Source of the DNA: Prochilodus magdalenae
Lineage: Eukaryota > Chordata > Actinopteri > Characiformes > Prochilodontidae
Assembly: GCA_024036415.1 (NCBI GenBank)
Contig: JAMWET010006760.1
Coordinates: 509,001-573,000 of the forward strand
DNA: 64,000 nucleotides
Direction: 5' to 3'
The notes below the pieces were generated by a model that was not told where the DNA came from, searched no databases, and saw nothing but the letters and a program-made list of their open reading frames with translations. Below, piece by piece: positions 11,900 to 24,230 of the stretch; within the stretch, counting starts at the first letter, position 1; the number at the start of each line of letters is the position of its first letter. The position numbers and the translations under genes are program-made.

Positions 11900-12290
11900 A
11901 TCAATCTAGACAGCGGTGTCATGATTTCGGCTACCTAAGGTTGGATGGTGAGGCGTTTTACAGTTAATATTTGGTTGGCAATTCGAAGGCAGTTCGGAAT
12001 AAAATGTATCCTGTTCCCCATCTCCTTGGCGGAGGGCAGAAACCTATGACAGGGTTGTTTCAGTGGATGCTCTGGGTGAAGATGGATTGGCTTGTCAGCA
12101 TGGGAGATTTGACAATGTTGATGTTCGTCAGGTTCCTGTCAGCAATGGGATTGGGGGCCACACCTTGGGAAGAACAGAGCGAGCGTTGATGCGCACAGAG
12201 GACAGGTGGAGGGGAGTGCAAGCGGGACAGTCATCTGTGCCAACCCTCATGGGCCACACAGCCCTGCTGAGACTGCTATACTGAGGTCTG
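11900..12290 (+). other. GC-richer segment with open frame, unidentified
   Basis: From about 12063 to 12284 the plus strand is open for 73 codons in a GC-richer stretch, including GRFDNVDVRQVPVSNGIGGH. No family is recognised, and another frame is also open over part of it. It could be a retrotransposon or pseudogene fragment. I would not call a gene. Confidence 0.2.
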
Positions 12291-12545
12291 GCATTGGATA
12301 ACTATACACATATGCTCACAAAATGAGCCTCATAAAGCTTTCAGTAACTCATATGTGGTTTTCTTCCATTAGTGATCCGAAGTAACTGTTAAATGTAATC
12401 ATTTCTACAACAGGTTATCCTCCAAACATGAACAGGGTGGAAACTGTTCAAAGTCTAATAACTGCACAGCTTTTACATCAAACCTATATCGTTCCACCGA
12501 CTGTAATGATACTGCATATTAAGTATGATAATGCTAATTTATTTA

Positions 12546-12679
12546 CAGTGCCCTCCGTAATTATTGGCACCCCTGGTTAAGATGTGTTCTTTAGCTTCTG
12601 ATAAATTGAGTTTTTCAAAATAATAAGGACAACGATGGAAAAAAAGAGTAAAATCCAACCTTTAACTCAAGTGAATTTA
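12546..12679 (+). repeat. Left terminal inverted repeat of the 1574-bp Tc1 element
   Basis: Pairs with 13995-14119 in inverted orientation. Both begin or end with the CAGTGCCCTCC motif next to TA. Confidence 0.93.
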
Positions 12680-12901
12680 AAGGGGGAAATAAAATCCCTG
12701 ACTAAGAAATAATAGAAAAAAAAAAGAAATAATAACCCCTAACAATTCTTAGGAAATAAATTTAATAAAAGTATTTCTGTCACTTCTACAGTAGTTTCTG
12801 AAGTTGATCAGAGTATGTAGGAACATTTAATTAGTAATTCACAACTTCCTGTTTCCCTGGGGTATAAATATGACGTGACACAGAGGCCATTTCTCTTCAA
12901 C

Positions 12902-13911
12902 GTGGGAAAGACAAAGGAACATACCATTCAAGTAAGGCAGATGTGTGTTGACCTTCACAAGTCAGGCAATGGCTACAAGAAAATAGCCACTCGCCTACAC
13001 CTGTCCATATCTACTGTCAGAGGAATTATTAAGAAGTTTAAAGCAACTGGAACAGTGGTAAACAAGCCTGGACGAGGACGCAAGTTTATTTTGCCACCAC
13101 GCACAGTGAGGAGGATGATAAGAGAAATAAAAAGTTCTCCAAAGCTCACTGTTACAGAATTGCAACAAATGGTAGCTTCTTGGGGTCACAAAGTCTCCAA
13201 AACATCAGGCGCTATCTACATGCCAACAAGCTGTTTGGGAGGCATGCACGGAGAAAAACCTTTTCTCACTCACAATCATAAACGCAACGTTTGGAGTTTG
13301 CTAAGCGGTACTGGGACTTCAACTGGGACCGTGTGCTTTGGTCAGATGAAACAAAGATAGAGCTTTTTGGCAACAAATGCTCTAAGTGGGTCTGGCGTAA
13401 CACAAGAGCTGAATATGCAGAAAAGCACCTCATGCCTACGTGAAATACGGGGGAGGATCAGTGATGCTGTTGGGCCTGTTTCTCTTCCAAAGGCCTTGGG
13501 AACCTTGTTAGGGTGCATGGCATCATGAATGCTTTAAAATACCAGGACATTTTAAAACAAAATCTGGTGGCTTCTGCCCGAAAGCTGAAGATGGGTCGTC
13601 ACTGGGTCTTTCAGCAAGATAATGACCCTAAACATATGGCCAAATCTACACAGAAATGGTTCACCACACACAGAATCAAGCTCCTCCCATGGCCATCTCA
13701 GTCCCCAGACCTCAACCCTATTGAAAACCTGTGGGGTGAGCTGAAGAGGAGAGTGCAGAGGAGAGGACCCAGGTCGCTGGATGATTTAGAGAGAATGTGC
13801 AAAGAGGAATGGTCAAAGATTCCTCTTTCTGTATTCTCCCATCTTGTGAAACATTATAGGAGAAGATTAGGTGCTGTTTTGTTGGCAAAAGGGGGGTGTA
13901 CAAAGTATTAA
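12902..13911 (+). pseudogene. Broken Tc1-like transposase
   Basis: The reading starts at GTG (12902) where the family has the initiator Met, giving VGKTKEHTIQVRQM, so the start codon is lost. The N-terminal paired-type helix-turn-helix (KKIATRLHLSISTVRGIIKK) and the GRGRK hook follow. The first catalytic Asp is in the WSDETK stretch near 13340, in another frame. The second and third catalytic residues, QQDNDPKH and NPIENLWGELK, are in frame at 13513-13911 with DD34E spacing and end at a natural stop. At least three indels (around 13215, 13440 and 13475) break the frame between domains. The protein would cut and paste by a DDE mechanism if intact; this copy cannot. Confidence 0.93.
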
Positions 13912-13994
13912 CATCAGGGGTGCTAATAATTGTGGCACACATGATTTGATGTTAAACAATTGTTTCTTAATGTGGGATTTTTTTTACTACTGAA

Positions 13995-14119
13995 TAAATT
14001 CACTTGAGTTAAAGGTTGGATTTTACTCGTTTTTCCTATAATATTTTGAAAAAACTCAATTTATGAGGAGCTAAAGAACACATCTTAACCAGGGGTGCCA
14101 ATAATTATGGAGGGCACTG
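13995..14119 (-). repeat. Right terminal inverted repeat of the 1574-bp Tc1 element
   Basis: Reverse complement of the left repeat with scattered substitutions and small indels, ending GGAGGGCACTG at the TA target site. Confidence 0.93.
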
Positions 14120-14384
14120 TATATTTACATGCTTCAGTTTTCTAATATGTACTGTACATCCGTAGTCAACCTCTGTCTGAAACAGGCCTGTTAGAGTTCC
14201 TATGTTCCTGTGAGACCAGTGTACTAGCCCTAACACCACTGTTTTTTTTTTTTAATAAGTTGTGCCATATCAGTTTGAGTCCAATCCTAAAAATCAGGTA
14301 GAACAGGACTATAGACCAGATTCACCTTAACAAATTAGACTGGAGCAGCTCTTTGTGCTTTGTGTTTGATTGGCATTTCAAATT
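14120..14384. other. Spacer between two Tc1 elements
   Basis: 265 bp with a T-run at 14242-14252; nothing else recognised. Confidence 0.5.
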
Positions 14385-15500
<1,116 letters not shown>

Positions 15501-17489
15501 AGTTATTTCTGTTACCATTGTGGGTTTTTCTTTCATTAACCGAGGGGTACACCCCCTTCTAAACTAAGTTAAATGCAGTAGGTAGACAGGAAAGGAAGTT
15601 TAAGGAGCTGTAACATACCAGCTGGACCTCTGCATCCCCATTTGACCTACCTCCAAAATGTATAATCTCTTCCCAGGTCTCCCCCCACCCAAACATGAAT
15701 GATAAATGACCTGCAATGTTCGTCTATAAATATTTCAACTCTGACACACAGCCAGTGCAGTGCACCCCGTTGAACAAAAATCCTTGGTGTCTACCGTCCA
15801 CATTGCTCATTAAAATGAGATATAACAGGGATTTTCATTTTCAGGTACAAATGTATTCATGGATGAACCATCAGTCATTGTCAAAACTAATCTCATTTCT
15901 TGCATGCGAGGCAGACAGATGTGGGAGGGAAGAGAGAGACAGGGAGGTGAGGAAGAGAGTGCCCACAAGGAAGCATCCCTACCGCCTTCTATGATCTAAC
16001 GCTGGAAGCAGCCCTATAAACCCTCGCTGTCCATGGAGCTTTTACAGGTTCCAGTTTTGGTAATGATTTCTCTCTCCTTTTTCAAAACCCAAAAAATGCA
16101 AAAATTGCAGAATTAATTACAGGGAGGAAAAAACAACCTTGCTATGGGTGTCTGCTGTGTGGAAAATAGATGAATTAGTAAATGAATGAATGCTACTGTG
16201 CCCTTCCTCATGTTACCTCTGCTGTGGCAATTTGTTATCTTTCACCAAACAGCTGTGTACCTGTTTGGTTGAAATCCCTCCCTCTCTCCCTCCCACCCAC
16301 ACCTTCTTCCTTTGGCATACTCAATGATGTGTTTGTTTATTTATTTATTTTCTTTCCTCCCCCAAGTTACTCTCTTCCCACCTGCTCCTATACATAAGGT
16401 GTAAAACTACTTACTACTAAAGATACCTTCACCACCTGACGCCTATTCTTTCAATATTTTAGCTGTCAAATCATGTTCCTCAAGCATGCTTACGATTTCT
16501 ATCAGTAGAACAGAAAGCATGTGTTTTATAATATTGTACAGGCACATTTTAAATGAGCACCTTTAAACATGTATAATTTTATCTGTGTAAAACCAGGCGC
16601 CAACACCAATTACATTACAACACACTAAATGCGTATCCACACACAGCACTCGGTGCTCTGCACTGCCAGCAGCTTGCAGAGAAAGCATTGGATCCTTCCT
16701 TAATCTGAACCTGTTGGGTGTTTTTTCATGTCGTTGGATTGAAACAGCAATGACAGTGCCAAAATATTTCCCACTGAGCAGCGCCGAGCACATGCTAGCA
16801 TGCTAGACCACCGTATATGGTACACAAGCAGTAATAGGCACATGGAATGTAATGAGCACACAGTGAATTATACATGTGTAATACACCACAGTATGAATAC
16901 AAACTAACGTACATCATATGACAAACCCAGATATGCACGGTGCTTATTTACAAACAGTGTGCAGTCACTGACAGGCATTTAACATCTACATGTAAACAAC
17001 ACAGCCAATGAATTTTCATTCAGCAGTTGACAGTGTAGTGATGCTATCTCTCTGCACTTTAAAGAAAACGTCATGCCACTGAAGTCACTTCACTACAGAA
17101 AAACATATCTTAAGTGAAGCCAGTAACATTTCTGCCTTTTGAGATTGTTGTAAGAATACCATCATGTCACTAGACAAAACGACTTAAAACAAGCTAAGTT
17201 ATCTAGTTTTAATTCTTCACTAATCTAATACATTGCATTAATGAGATTTCAGGAAAATACAGGGAAATAATAAGCTCCCCACACCGTAGCCCATTTTCAT
17301 TGTGGAACACTCCAATCAAAAAATCGTATCCACTAAACACTGCATTTTAGTTTGAGATGTTTGTGTAATGCTGGTGGATGTGATCATATGGGAAACCACC
17401 ACAAACATTCAAACGGTGGCTGTGTCAGCATCAGCCTGACTGGTTCTCTTCATCTTGCTAGCTAACCTGCTGCTGTGTGTAAAGGGTGA
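15501..17489. other. Unassigned sequence
   Basis: Moderately AT-rich and largely free of recognised repeats. It contains a C/T-rich stretch at 16268-16310 and short unrelated frames. No exon is recognisable. Confidence 0.45.
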
Positions 17490-18140
17490 GTCCAGTCCAA
17501 TCCCAGTTCATTTAAGATCAATCTACTCTCAGTCCATTTAAGTCCAGTCCAGTCCCAGTTCATTTAAGCTCAATACAGTCCCAGTCCTTTAAGGTCTATT
17601 TCATTCCCAATCCATTTAAAGGTTCAAATAGGGGTAACACTAGAGTTAACATTGCTACTTTCCACCACTGGAGATGCTTTTGTGAGTAAAGGGATGAAAT
17701 TTGATGCCAAACAACATTTCTGCTAAACTCATGAATGGTAACCACCTGTCAATGCCAACATTAGGAAGGAGGGATTGACCTTTTCTTATGATAGGGATGA
17801 ACACCACAGCTTTCTTGGGTTATGTTGCAAACCTAAATCAAGTCTAGTATGATGTCTTTTAATGCCATTTTAAGTCTCAGTGCCCTTGTAGTCATTCATT
17901 TAAGCTTTGTCCAGTCACAATCCATTTAAGCCTTATCCAATTGTAGTCTATTTAAACCCAGTCCAGTTCCAGTTTACTTAAGCCCTGTCCAGTCACATGT
18001 CATTAATGCCCTTTGTACTACCAGGTCATGTAAGCCTAAGCTCAGTTTAGTTCAAATTCATTTAATGCCCAGCATTGCCTTAGTCCCTTTAAACCCAGTC
18101 CAGTCCTAGTCCATTTAATAATCAGTCCATTCCCAACTTA
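17490..18140 (+). repeat. Diverged 26-bp minisatellite in two blocks
   Basis: Blocks at about 17490-17627 (five units) and 17860-18140 (ten units) share a 26-bp period with core CAGTCCATTTAAG, preceded by CCAGTCCAGTC-like sequence. Spacing between successive TTTAAG cores is 26, 26, 25 and 26 in the first block and mostly 26 in the second, with one unit of about 33. Units differ at many positions, so the array is old. A non-repetitive 230-bp stretch (17628-17859) separates the blocks. Confidence 0.9.
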
Positions 18141-18990
18141 TTCATTGTATTACATGATAAAATACATACAGAAGTGATGTTTACATAACTAGTAAAGTTA
18201 GGTGGGCTGGTTCGGGGCCGAAGTTCTTGCAGTCTTAAAGTAGAAGTTGGAGGTAAACCATAAACCTGTTGGTCAAGGAGGATGTAATTAAAACCCTGTG
18301 ACTGAGAGAAATTATGATTTTTCTCTCATAATTGGGCGCTGAGGGCATTACAAAATCTTTGCACTTCCTAATTTAACATGTGTACATAAACCTGAATAAG
18401 ATGCTATTGCTCTACTGTGAGGTCATGACCTATGCACTCTCGTGGGAGATCATTACCCTGATCTAAAAAATGAAAATGTGTAAAGAAATGTTTGAGCTGA
18501 GGTCACTATTCTAAATGTATTCTATGCAGTACATTTAAGGCAGAGAAACTGATTTAACCTTAGTCTAAGACAGGAGGCAGCTGTTGGTACCACACACAGT
18601 CCTGCTCCAGTGTGGGCGAGTGTAATTTAAGTAACATCAGGGAAACTGAATAGGGAATTAAACAGACATGCTAGTGCCTGAGTCTTTGTTTTTGGGGGGG
18701 CGGGGGGTAATTTAAATAGTTTAAAAAGAAACTGTTGTACTGATGGAACCGACTTGTTAACATGAATTGAAATGACATTGCTGTCCGTGGGCACTGCCAT
18801 GGGAGCAAAACCTTCAGTATGATAACAGATCTCTTCTAAAGTACCTAGAAGCATTCATATTTTACGTGCCTTTCTGAAGTTTGCTGCTCAAGTACTAGCT
18901 TGTATTCGTGCACTGCAATTGATCCATCATTTTTTCGGTTTAGAACAGCATTACAAGCCTAAATGCGGTTCAACATGATCATTTTCTTTT
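18141..18990. other. Unassigned sequence
   Basis: No repeat or gene is recognised. A small imperfect foldback (AATTATGA..TCATAATT) occurs near 18311-18334. A G-run lies at 18693-18707. Confidence 0.4.
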
Positions 18991-19390
18991 ATCATTATTT
19001 ATGTCTGAGTGTGAACTTCTCTATTTGGGCTATCATGAACAGCACCTCCAATACATTTGCACATGTCCCCAGGCCCATATTCTGCTTTAATGGGGACTGT
19101 GCTTGGATCTTTAATTAATGCGCTCAGGTAATAGATGCCATCTGGGGACGTTCTTGGCAACTAATCACAGAGACACAGTGTTTTTCAGGGGCAGATGCAG
19201 TGTCTTTGCTCCCTATAACCTAATTACCCTTTCTTTTACAAACAGAGCAATGTAAATAGCGTTCACCCATTATTCTTTTAATGACCTCCATTCTGCATGC
19301 TGGCCAGAAATTTAGCAGACATAGCAATTATCGCAAAATCAATACATTTAATCATTCTCTGTATATTTAATCATCTTGTTATTGGTTGTT
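18991..19390. other. CNE-like block (possible enhancer)
   Basis: Repeat-free sequence rich in homeodomain-type sites: TCTTTAATTAATGCGC (19110-19125), CCTAATTACCC (19219-19229) and several TTTAATCAT motifs. It has no frame of note. The texture resembles developmental enhancers; conservation is untested. Confidence 0.3.
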
Positions 19391-20959
19391 CTTGAATGTT
19401 ATTAGTGTAGGCAAGCTTTGTTAGTTAGTGGTTGACAGAAAACTGGGGATAAAGAAATTGTCCTTGCCACTAGACTGGAATTGTCCAAGACATTACGCCG
19501 CCAAGGAGATTTTTCTTAACCATATGGACCTGCTAAGGATAGAATGCAGTGTATTTTCATTGGCTCTTCTATCTAATAACCTTAGCAAACACACCCACAG
19601 TAAGCTACACTATTTACAGTACAGGCTATAAATAGCCTACTACATCTTCAACAGTCCATTTGAATATAGCTCTATAATGAAAGGGGATAGACTAGTACTT
19701 CGTATTACAGAGATTTGTTCAATGTTTTTTATAATTGTTTGCTTAGTGGCTGTTATTTCACTCCACTAACTTGCACACCAAGATTGCTGTTTTTAAGCTG
19801 CATTTGGATTACTGTATATTTGTCAACACATGTCATATACCTGACAGGATTAACACATAGCATGTTTAAAACAAAAACACTGCGTACCCTGTGAATGTCA
19901 CTGAATCATTAAGTTGCTGTAATGAGCAGAAATCATGTAGTGTCCTTTTGTCTAAAGTGACTGCGCAATACAACTCCCTACAACAGTCCCTACAAACAGT
20001 ATGTAAATTACAGTACGAGTCAAACATCTAAACACACCCAACTAAATGGAGGCTTTTGGGGTCATAATAAAGACTAATATATTAAATGTACTCTTAATGT
20101 ATTACAGTATTATATTTTTGCCACATTACCTGCTCTAATATATATTTGACTGATAAACAAATCTCTGTTTTGGGGCAATTTAAAAGATCTAGTTATCCTT
20201 TCAATTTGATGAACAGGCCAATAGAATTTATCCAATCTTGTTATCCAGCCTCCACAGGAATTTAAGAACATCATTTTAACCTCCTGTAAAGATGCATTTT
20301 GGAGGTGTTTTAAGGTGGACTGCATACTTCCATAAGTGCTACTTTACAGTTCGATGTCCTCACCTTTTCCTAAAGTAAAGCATTAAGCTTAAAGGAAGCA
20401 TTAAACCTTCTGTGAGTGGCCATGTCTAAACTTTCGACTTGTACAGTATAAAAAGGTCATATATCTCGTTTTTGAAAAAGAAATAACTGGATAAAGATGG
20501 TATTTTATACTGTCCTTTTCCCAAGAAAACTTTTATAACAGGCACCTCGTGCATTAGATTTCACAACACCATTTAACATTTAACCCATCAAAAGCGAACG
20601 TATTGTTCAGGAATGATTAATCACTAGGGATAGAAATCAGCAGAAGATACGCTGCTTCTGTGGTTTGGTGATTCGTGTTAAGCTAAGCAGTGTGATATGA
20701 ATACTTTTGACTGCAAATTAAACATGCAATAGAAAGCTATTTTATCTATTACATTGTTCATCTCAGATTTCCAGATCAAAAAGCATTGTGCAGTAGATTA
20801 AAAAGCTTTGACCCATTCCTTCTCTACTACCATGAATGATTTAGTAACTGTACAGTATATACAGCCCCTACATGTTACAGGACTAAGGAGGGATTTACCA
20901 AATGCAGATGAGTGATAAAGGAAAAACTACATAAGTGGATATTCCAGTCTACCTTACTG
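19391..20959. other. Unassigned sequence
   Basis: AT-rich and without recognised repeats or exons. Confidence 0.45.
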
Positions 20960-21440
20960 CATGATGTAAATAAGCTAACATCCTACCATTCTCTATGGCA
21001 TGTATAAAATGCGGAACAGGCCCAGTTCATCTCAATTTTGGATCAAGACAGCATGAGGAAAAGACCCAAGGAACTATGAAACGAGATTCATTATTGGGTC
21101 ACAGATGACAGGTGCTTCAGTCATAAAGACTACTTAACTGCAGGCTGGTATCGTTTGGGTCCACTCATTGCAAATCCATAAAAGGTAACTCTGACTGATC
21201 ACCTTTATCTTAAGGGGTTGGTCTCTTCCAGGAAGACATACAATCCAAATGGAAAGAGGGGTCACGGAATGGACTGTCGAGTATGAAGATGATGTAAATG
21301 GACTGATGTGTATCACTGCACTGAAACTTGCAGAATCTATACCACAGTGTAATGAAGCCGTTCCACTTCACGTTGGTGTTTCTTTAATTTGTTCTCGGTC
21401 TGTATTTCCTAGTGATAAACTACTTGAGAGACATTTATAA
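20960..21440 (+). mobile_element. Degraded fish repeat, probably Tc1/mariner-derived
   Basis: The phrase CAAATGGAAAGAGGGGTCA and the frame IQMERGVTEWTVEYEDDVNG (21243-21302) match a repeat common in fish. In that repeat they precede the SPDLNP-type end of a transposase. The expected catalytic C-terminal part is not readable here. Boundaries are uncertain. Confidence 0.4.
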
Positions 21441-22649
21441 AGCAAAACCTTAATATTTGTGGGGTTTTAAAGTAATTTTTGCTAAGATACAGGACAAAAA
21501 ACAACCAACCAACCATTAAAAACGTAGTGGTTTCACACCCTTGTTTCTAAGAAAATGCACACCCACCCACATACATGCACAGCTTTAGATACCATCCTGC
21601 TGCGGTTTACACACAGGCATAATCTTTTCTTTTGCTTCCCATTAAGAAATTTATCCATTCTGCATAATCCAGTTGACACGTCTCGTGCCACAAGCTTAAA
21701 AAAACTTCTTGCTTGTGCATGCCTTAGCCCGCAGGCTTAAGACCCTTGGCTTATTTGTCCCATCTGGATAAGAGTGTGATCTCTAGTGCTTTAAGTGTCT
21801 TTGCATCTCTGCATTTATAAATCTCAGAATCAAGAGTCCATGGCACAGATTTTGGCATGTACCTTCTGATCTGCCACCCTCAGATGGTTTTGTTTAGACT
21901 TCATATCCCAAAGCTACTCAAGTATTGGCAGTGATCCTGGCTTTCCGGGTGGCAATGACACAGTGTTGACTTGGAAAATGTTCTTTGGCAACTGGTTGGT
22001 GGCCTTGCTAAGCCTTAGGTTACTTTCTTTTGGCTCAGTTAGGGTTTATAGCCACATTATATTGTTACGAGACAGTACTGGAAAAACAGCAGGGTAATCC
22101 TTTTTCTTTCATTTTAAACTCAGAAATAAACAACAGAAAGTTTGAAGAATTGTGAATTGTGCAAGAAGAATTGTGCAAAAAGAGGAAACAAATGATAGTA
22201 ATGGTGTAAAAGTAAAAAGTAATATTTAAAGTTTAGGCACTATTCAAATTTAAGCAAATATGTAACAATATTACATATAACAGTCAGAGTTTGTCTTAGC
22301 TCTTCAAATAAAGATCATAAGCTCATTTAAAAAAATGAATTAATATACCTGTGGGGTATGTGATTCATAGATTGAGAAGAGGTGGTACAGTGCAGTGACT
22401 GTCTCCTTCCAAGTGTGGAAAATGGGTCACAAAGCAGATGTTAGTGATTGGTAAAAAGCGGTGATTGCATTTGGCCGTGCCAAACACCATAGTGTGGAGA
22501 AAAAAGCTGAATTTGAAAGTGTATGGATGCGTACAGTCATATAGTTCTACTAGTGGAGGCAACAATCCTAGTCTACAGGAATTTCTCCTCAGAATTGTGC
22601 CAGGGAAGGCATCCACCAAATCTGACCCTAATTCGCAATTACATGGAAT
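21441..22649. other. Unassigned sequence
   Basis: AT-rich; no gene or repeat recognised. Confidence 0.4.
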
Positions 22650-24230
22650 TGATAGATAAATCACTTTATTAATCCTAGTGGGAAAGTCACATATCTCAGC
22701 AGCCAATATACAGTAAATAACAATGATAGAAAATGTACATAAATAAAGAGAAGAAGAAAAAGAAGTACTCCAATTATAATAATAAGCACCACTATGAGTA
22801 AGATGGAGGGTAAAACTGTTACAGTCTAATAGTATGCAATGAAAATAAAGACTGCCTTGAAAGTATCATTACCATGGAGAGTGTATCTACAGAAATAAAA
22901 GCATGAAGCATAAATATTATGCAGGAGAACAGTGCAGCTGTGTATTTCCACATTCACAAGTCATCTAAAACCGTCCAATCACAAAGCCAGATGACAGTAA
23001 GGGGTAGCTGTACACTGTGAACAACAGTACAGAAGGTATTACAAATAAATGTGCAGTCTTATAGGCATAGACAAAGTTGCAGTGCACTGTGATATGAGAA
23101 TGGAAAAGTGTAATGTGTAATGTCCAGCTGGTGGTCAGTTAGTGTCCAATAATGTCCAGGATAGCAGTGAGTTTGTTAAGTGACCTCCTTTTTACCACCA
23201 GCTCGAAACCTTCCAGGGGGTAGCCAAGAACTGAGAAAGCCTTCCTGATCAGCTTGTTGAGCTTTAAGCATCCGCTCCTCTGATGCTACCTGCCTAGCAA
23301 ACTGCCGCAAAGAAGGCAGCACCCGCAACAACAGACTGGTAGAAGATCTCCAACATCTTGCAGCACACATTGAAAGACCTGAGCTTTCTCAAGAAGTAGA
23401 GTCTGCTCATCCCCTTCTTGTACACAACCTCCATGTTGGCCTTCCAGACCAGTTTGTTGTCAAGCAGGACACCTAGGTAGATCTAAGTATCTTTTAGATC
23501 AACATTCTGACCCATGATGGTAATGGGGCTGATCATGGACCTCTTCCTCCTGAAGTCCACGACCATCTTCTTGGTTTTGGTCGCATTAAGGAGTAGATGG
23601 TTCCTTGCACTCCACTCCACAAAGCAGTTCACAAGGTCTCTGTATTCTCTATCCTGCCCATCCCTGATGCACCCGACCACCACAGAGTCGTCAGAAAACT
23701 TCTGAAGGTGATAGAGGTCTGACCTGTACTGGGTGTCTGTGGTGTACAGGCTGAAGGGGAGAGCACAGTTCCCTGTGGTGCTCCAGTGTTACTGACCAAG
23801 CGATCAGACTGGCAGGATCCTAGTCGCACACACTGGGACCTTCCAGACAGCTAGTCCAAGACCCAGGTGATCATAGAGTTGTCCACCTGCATTTTATCCA
23901 TCTTCTCCACCAGTATGAGAGGCTGGATGGTGTTGAAAGCACTTGAGAAGTCAAAGACAGTGACTCCCACTGAGGTGTTGTTCTGGGCTAAGTGAGAGAG
24001 TGCAGCCTGTTCATTAGGTAGATGACAGCGTCATCTACGCCTATCTGTGGATGATAGGCAAACTGCAGAGGGTCCAGGAAAGAGCTAACCTGAGGTCTCA
24101 GATGTGACAGTACTAGTCTTTCCTGCACCCTTATGACATGAGATGTGAGTATCACTGGTCTGTAGTCCCTGAGAGAGGAGGTAGATGACTTCTTTGGGAC
24201 AGGAACCAGGAAATGGATAGAATATAAGAA
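22650..24230 (-). mobile_element. 5'-truncated CR1/L2-group LINE (Rex1-like)
   Basis: A non-LTR retrotransposon copy lies on the minus strand. Its 3' end is at 22650-22700, where the minus strand reads GGATTAATAAAGTGATTTAT and a short ATCTATC-type tail, typical of this group. Upstream sequence to about 24230 encodes parts of the reverse transcriptase. The copy stops at about 24230 within the RT domain, the common 5' truncation of LINE insertions. The 22700-23170 part is 3' UTR-like or inserted AT-rich sequence. Confidence 0.85.
23170..24230 (-). pseudogene. LINE reverse transcriptase fragment
   Basis: Reading on the minus strand from 24230: a DYRPV/LTSHVI-like stretch, a FDFSSAFNTIQP motif near 23960-23930 (RT block with the first catalytic Asp), GAPQGTVLSP near 23780, and FSDDSVVVGCI near 23690 in place of the usual F/YADD box. 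The thumb region NHLLLNATKTKKMVVDFRR follows near 23560, then a C-terminal domain ending before 23170. Motif order matches CR1/L2-type ORF2. Stops and frameshifts separate the motifs, and the endonuclease domain is absent. It is not functional. Confidence 0.85.

Larger units (their letters stand above)
12546..14119 (+). mobile_element. Near full-length Tc1-like transposon (1574 bp)
   Basis: The element is bounded by TA dinucleotides (12544-12545 and 14120-14121) and starts CAGTGCCCTCCGTAATTATT. Inverted terminal repeats of about 125-134 bp lie at 12546-12679 and 13995-14119, and are still highly similar. Its length is normal for the Tc1 family (about 1.6 kb). A single transposase relic lies inside on the plus strand. 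Ends look competent for recognition by a related transposase, but the element's own enzyme is broken. Confidence 0.95.

Noticed and set aside
17490..18140. CRISPR-like repeat and spacer array
   Set aside because: The 26-bp units are directly adjacent without spacers, diverged, and in a vertebrate genome; it is a minisatellite.
22365..22706. 113-residue minus frame near the LINE tail
   Set aside because: No domain; AT-rich and partly in the LINE 3' tail, consistent with chance.
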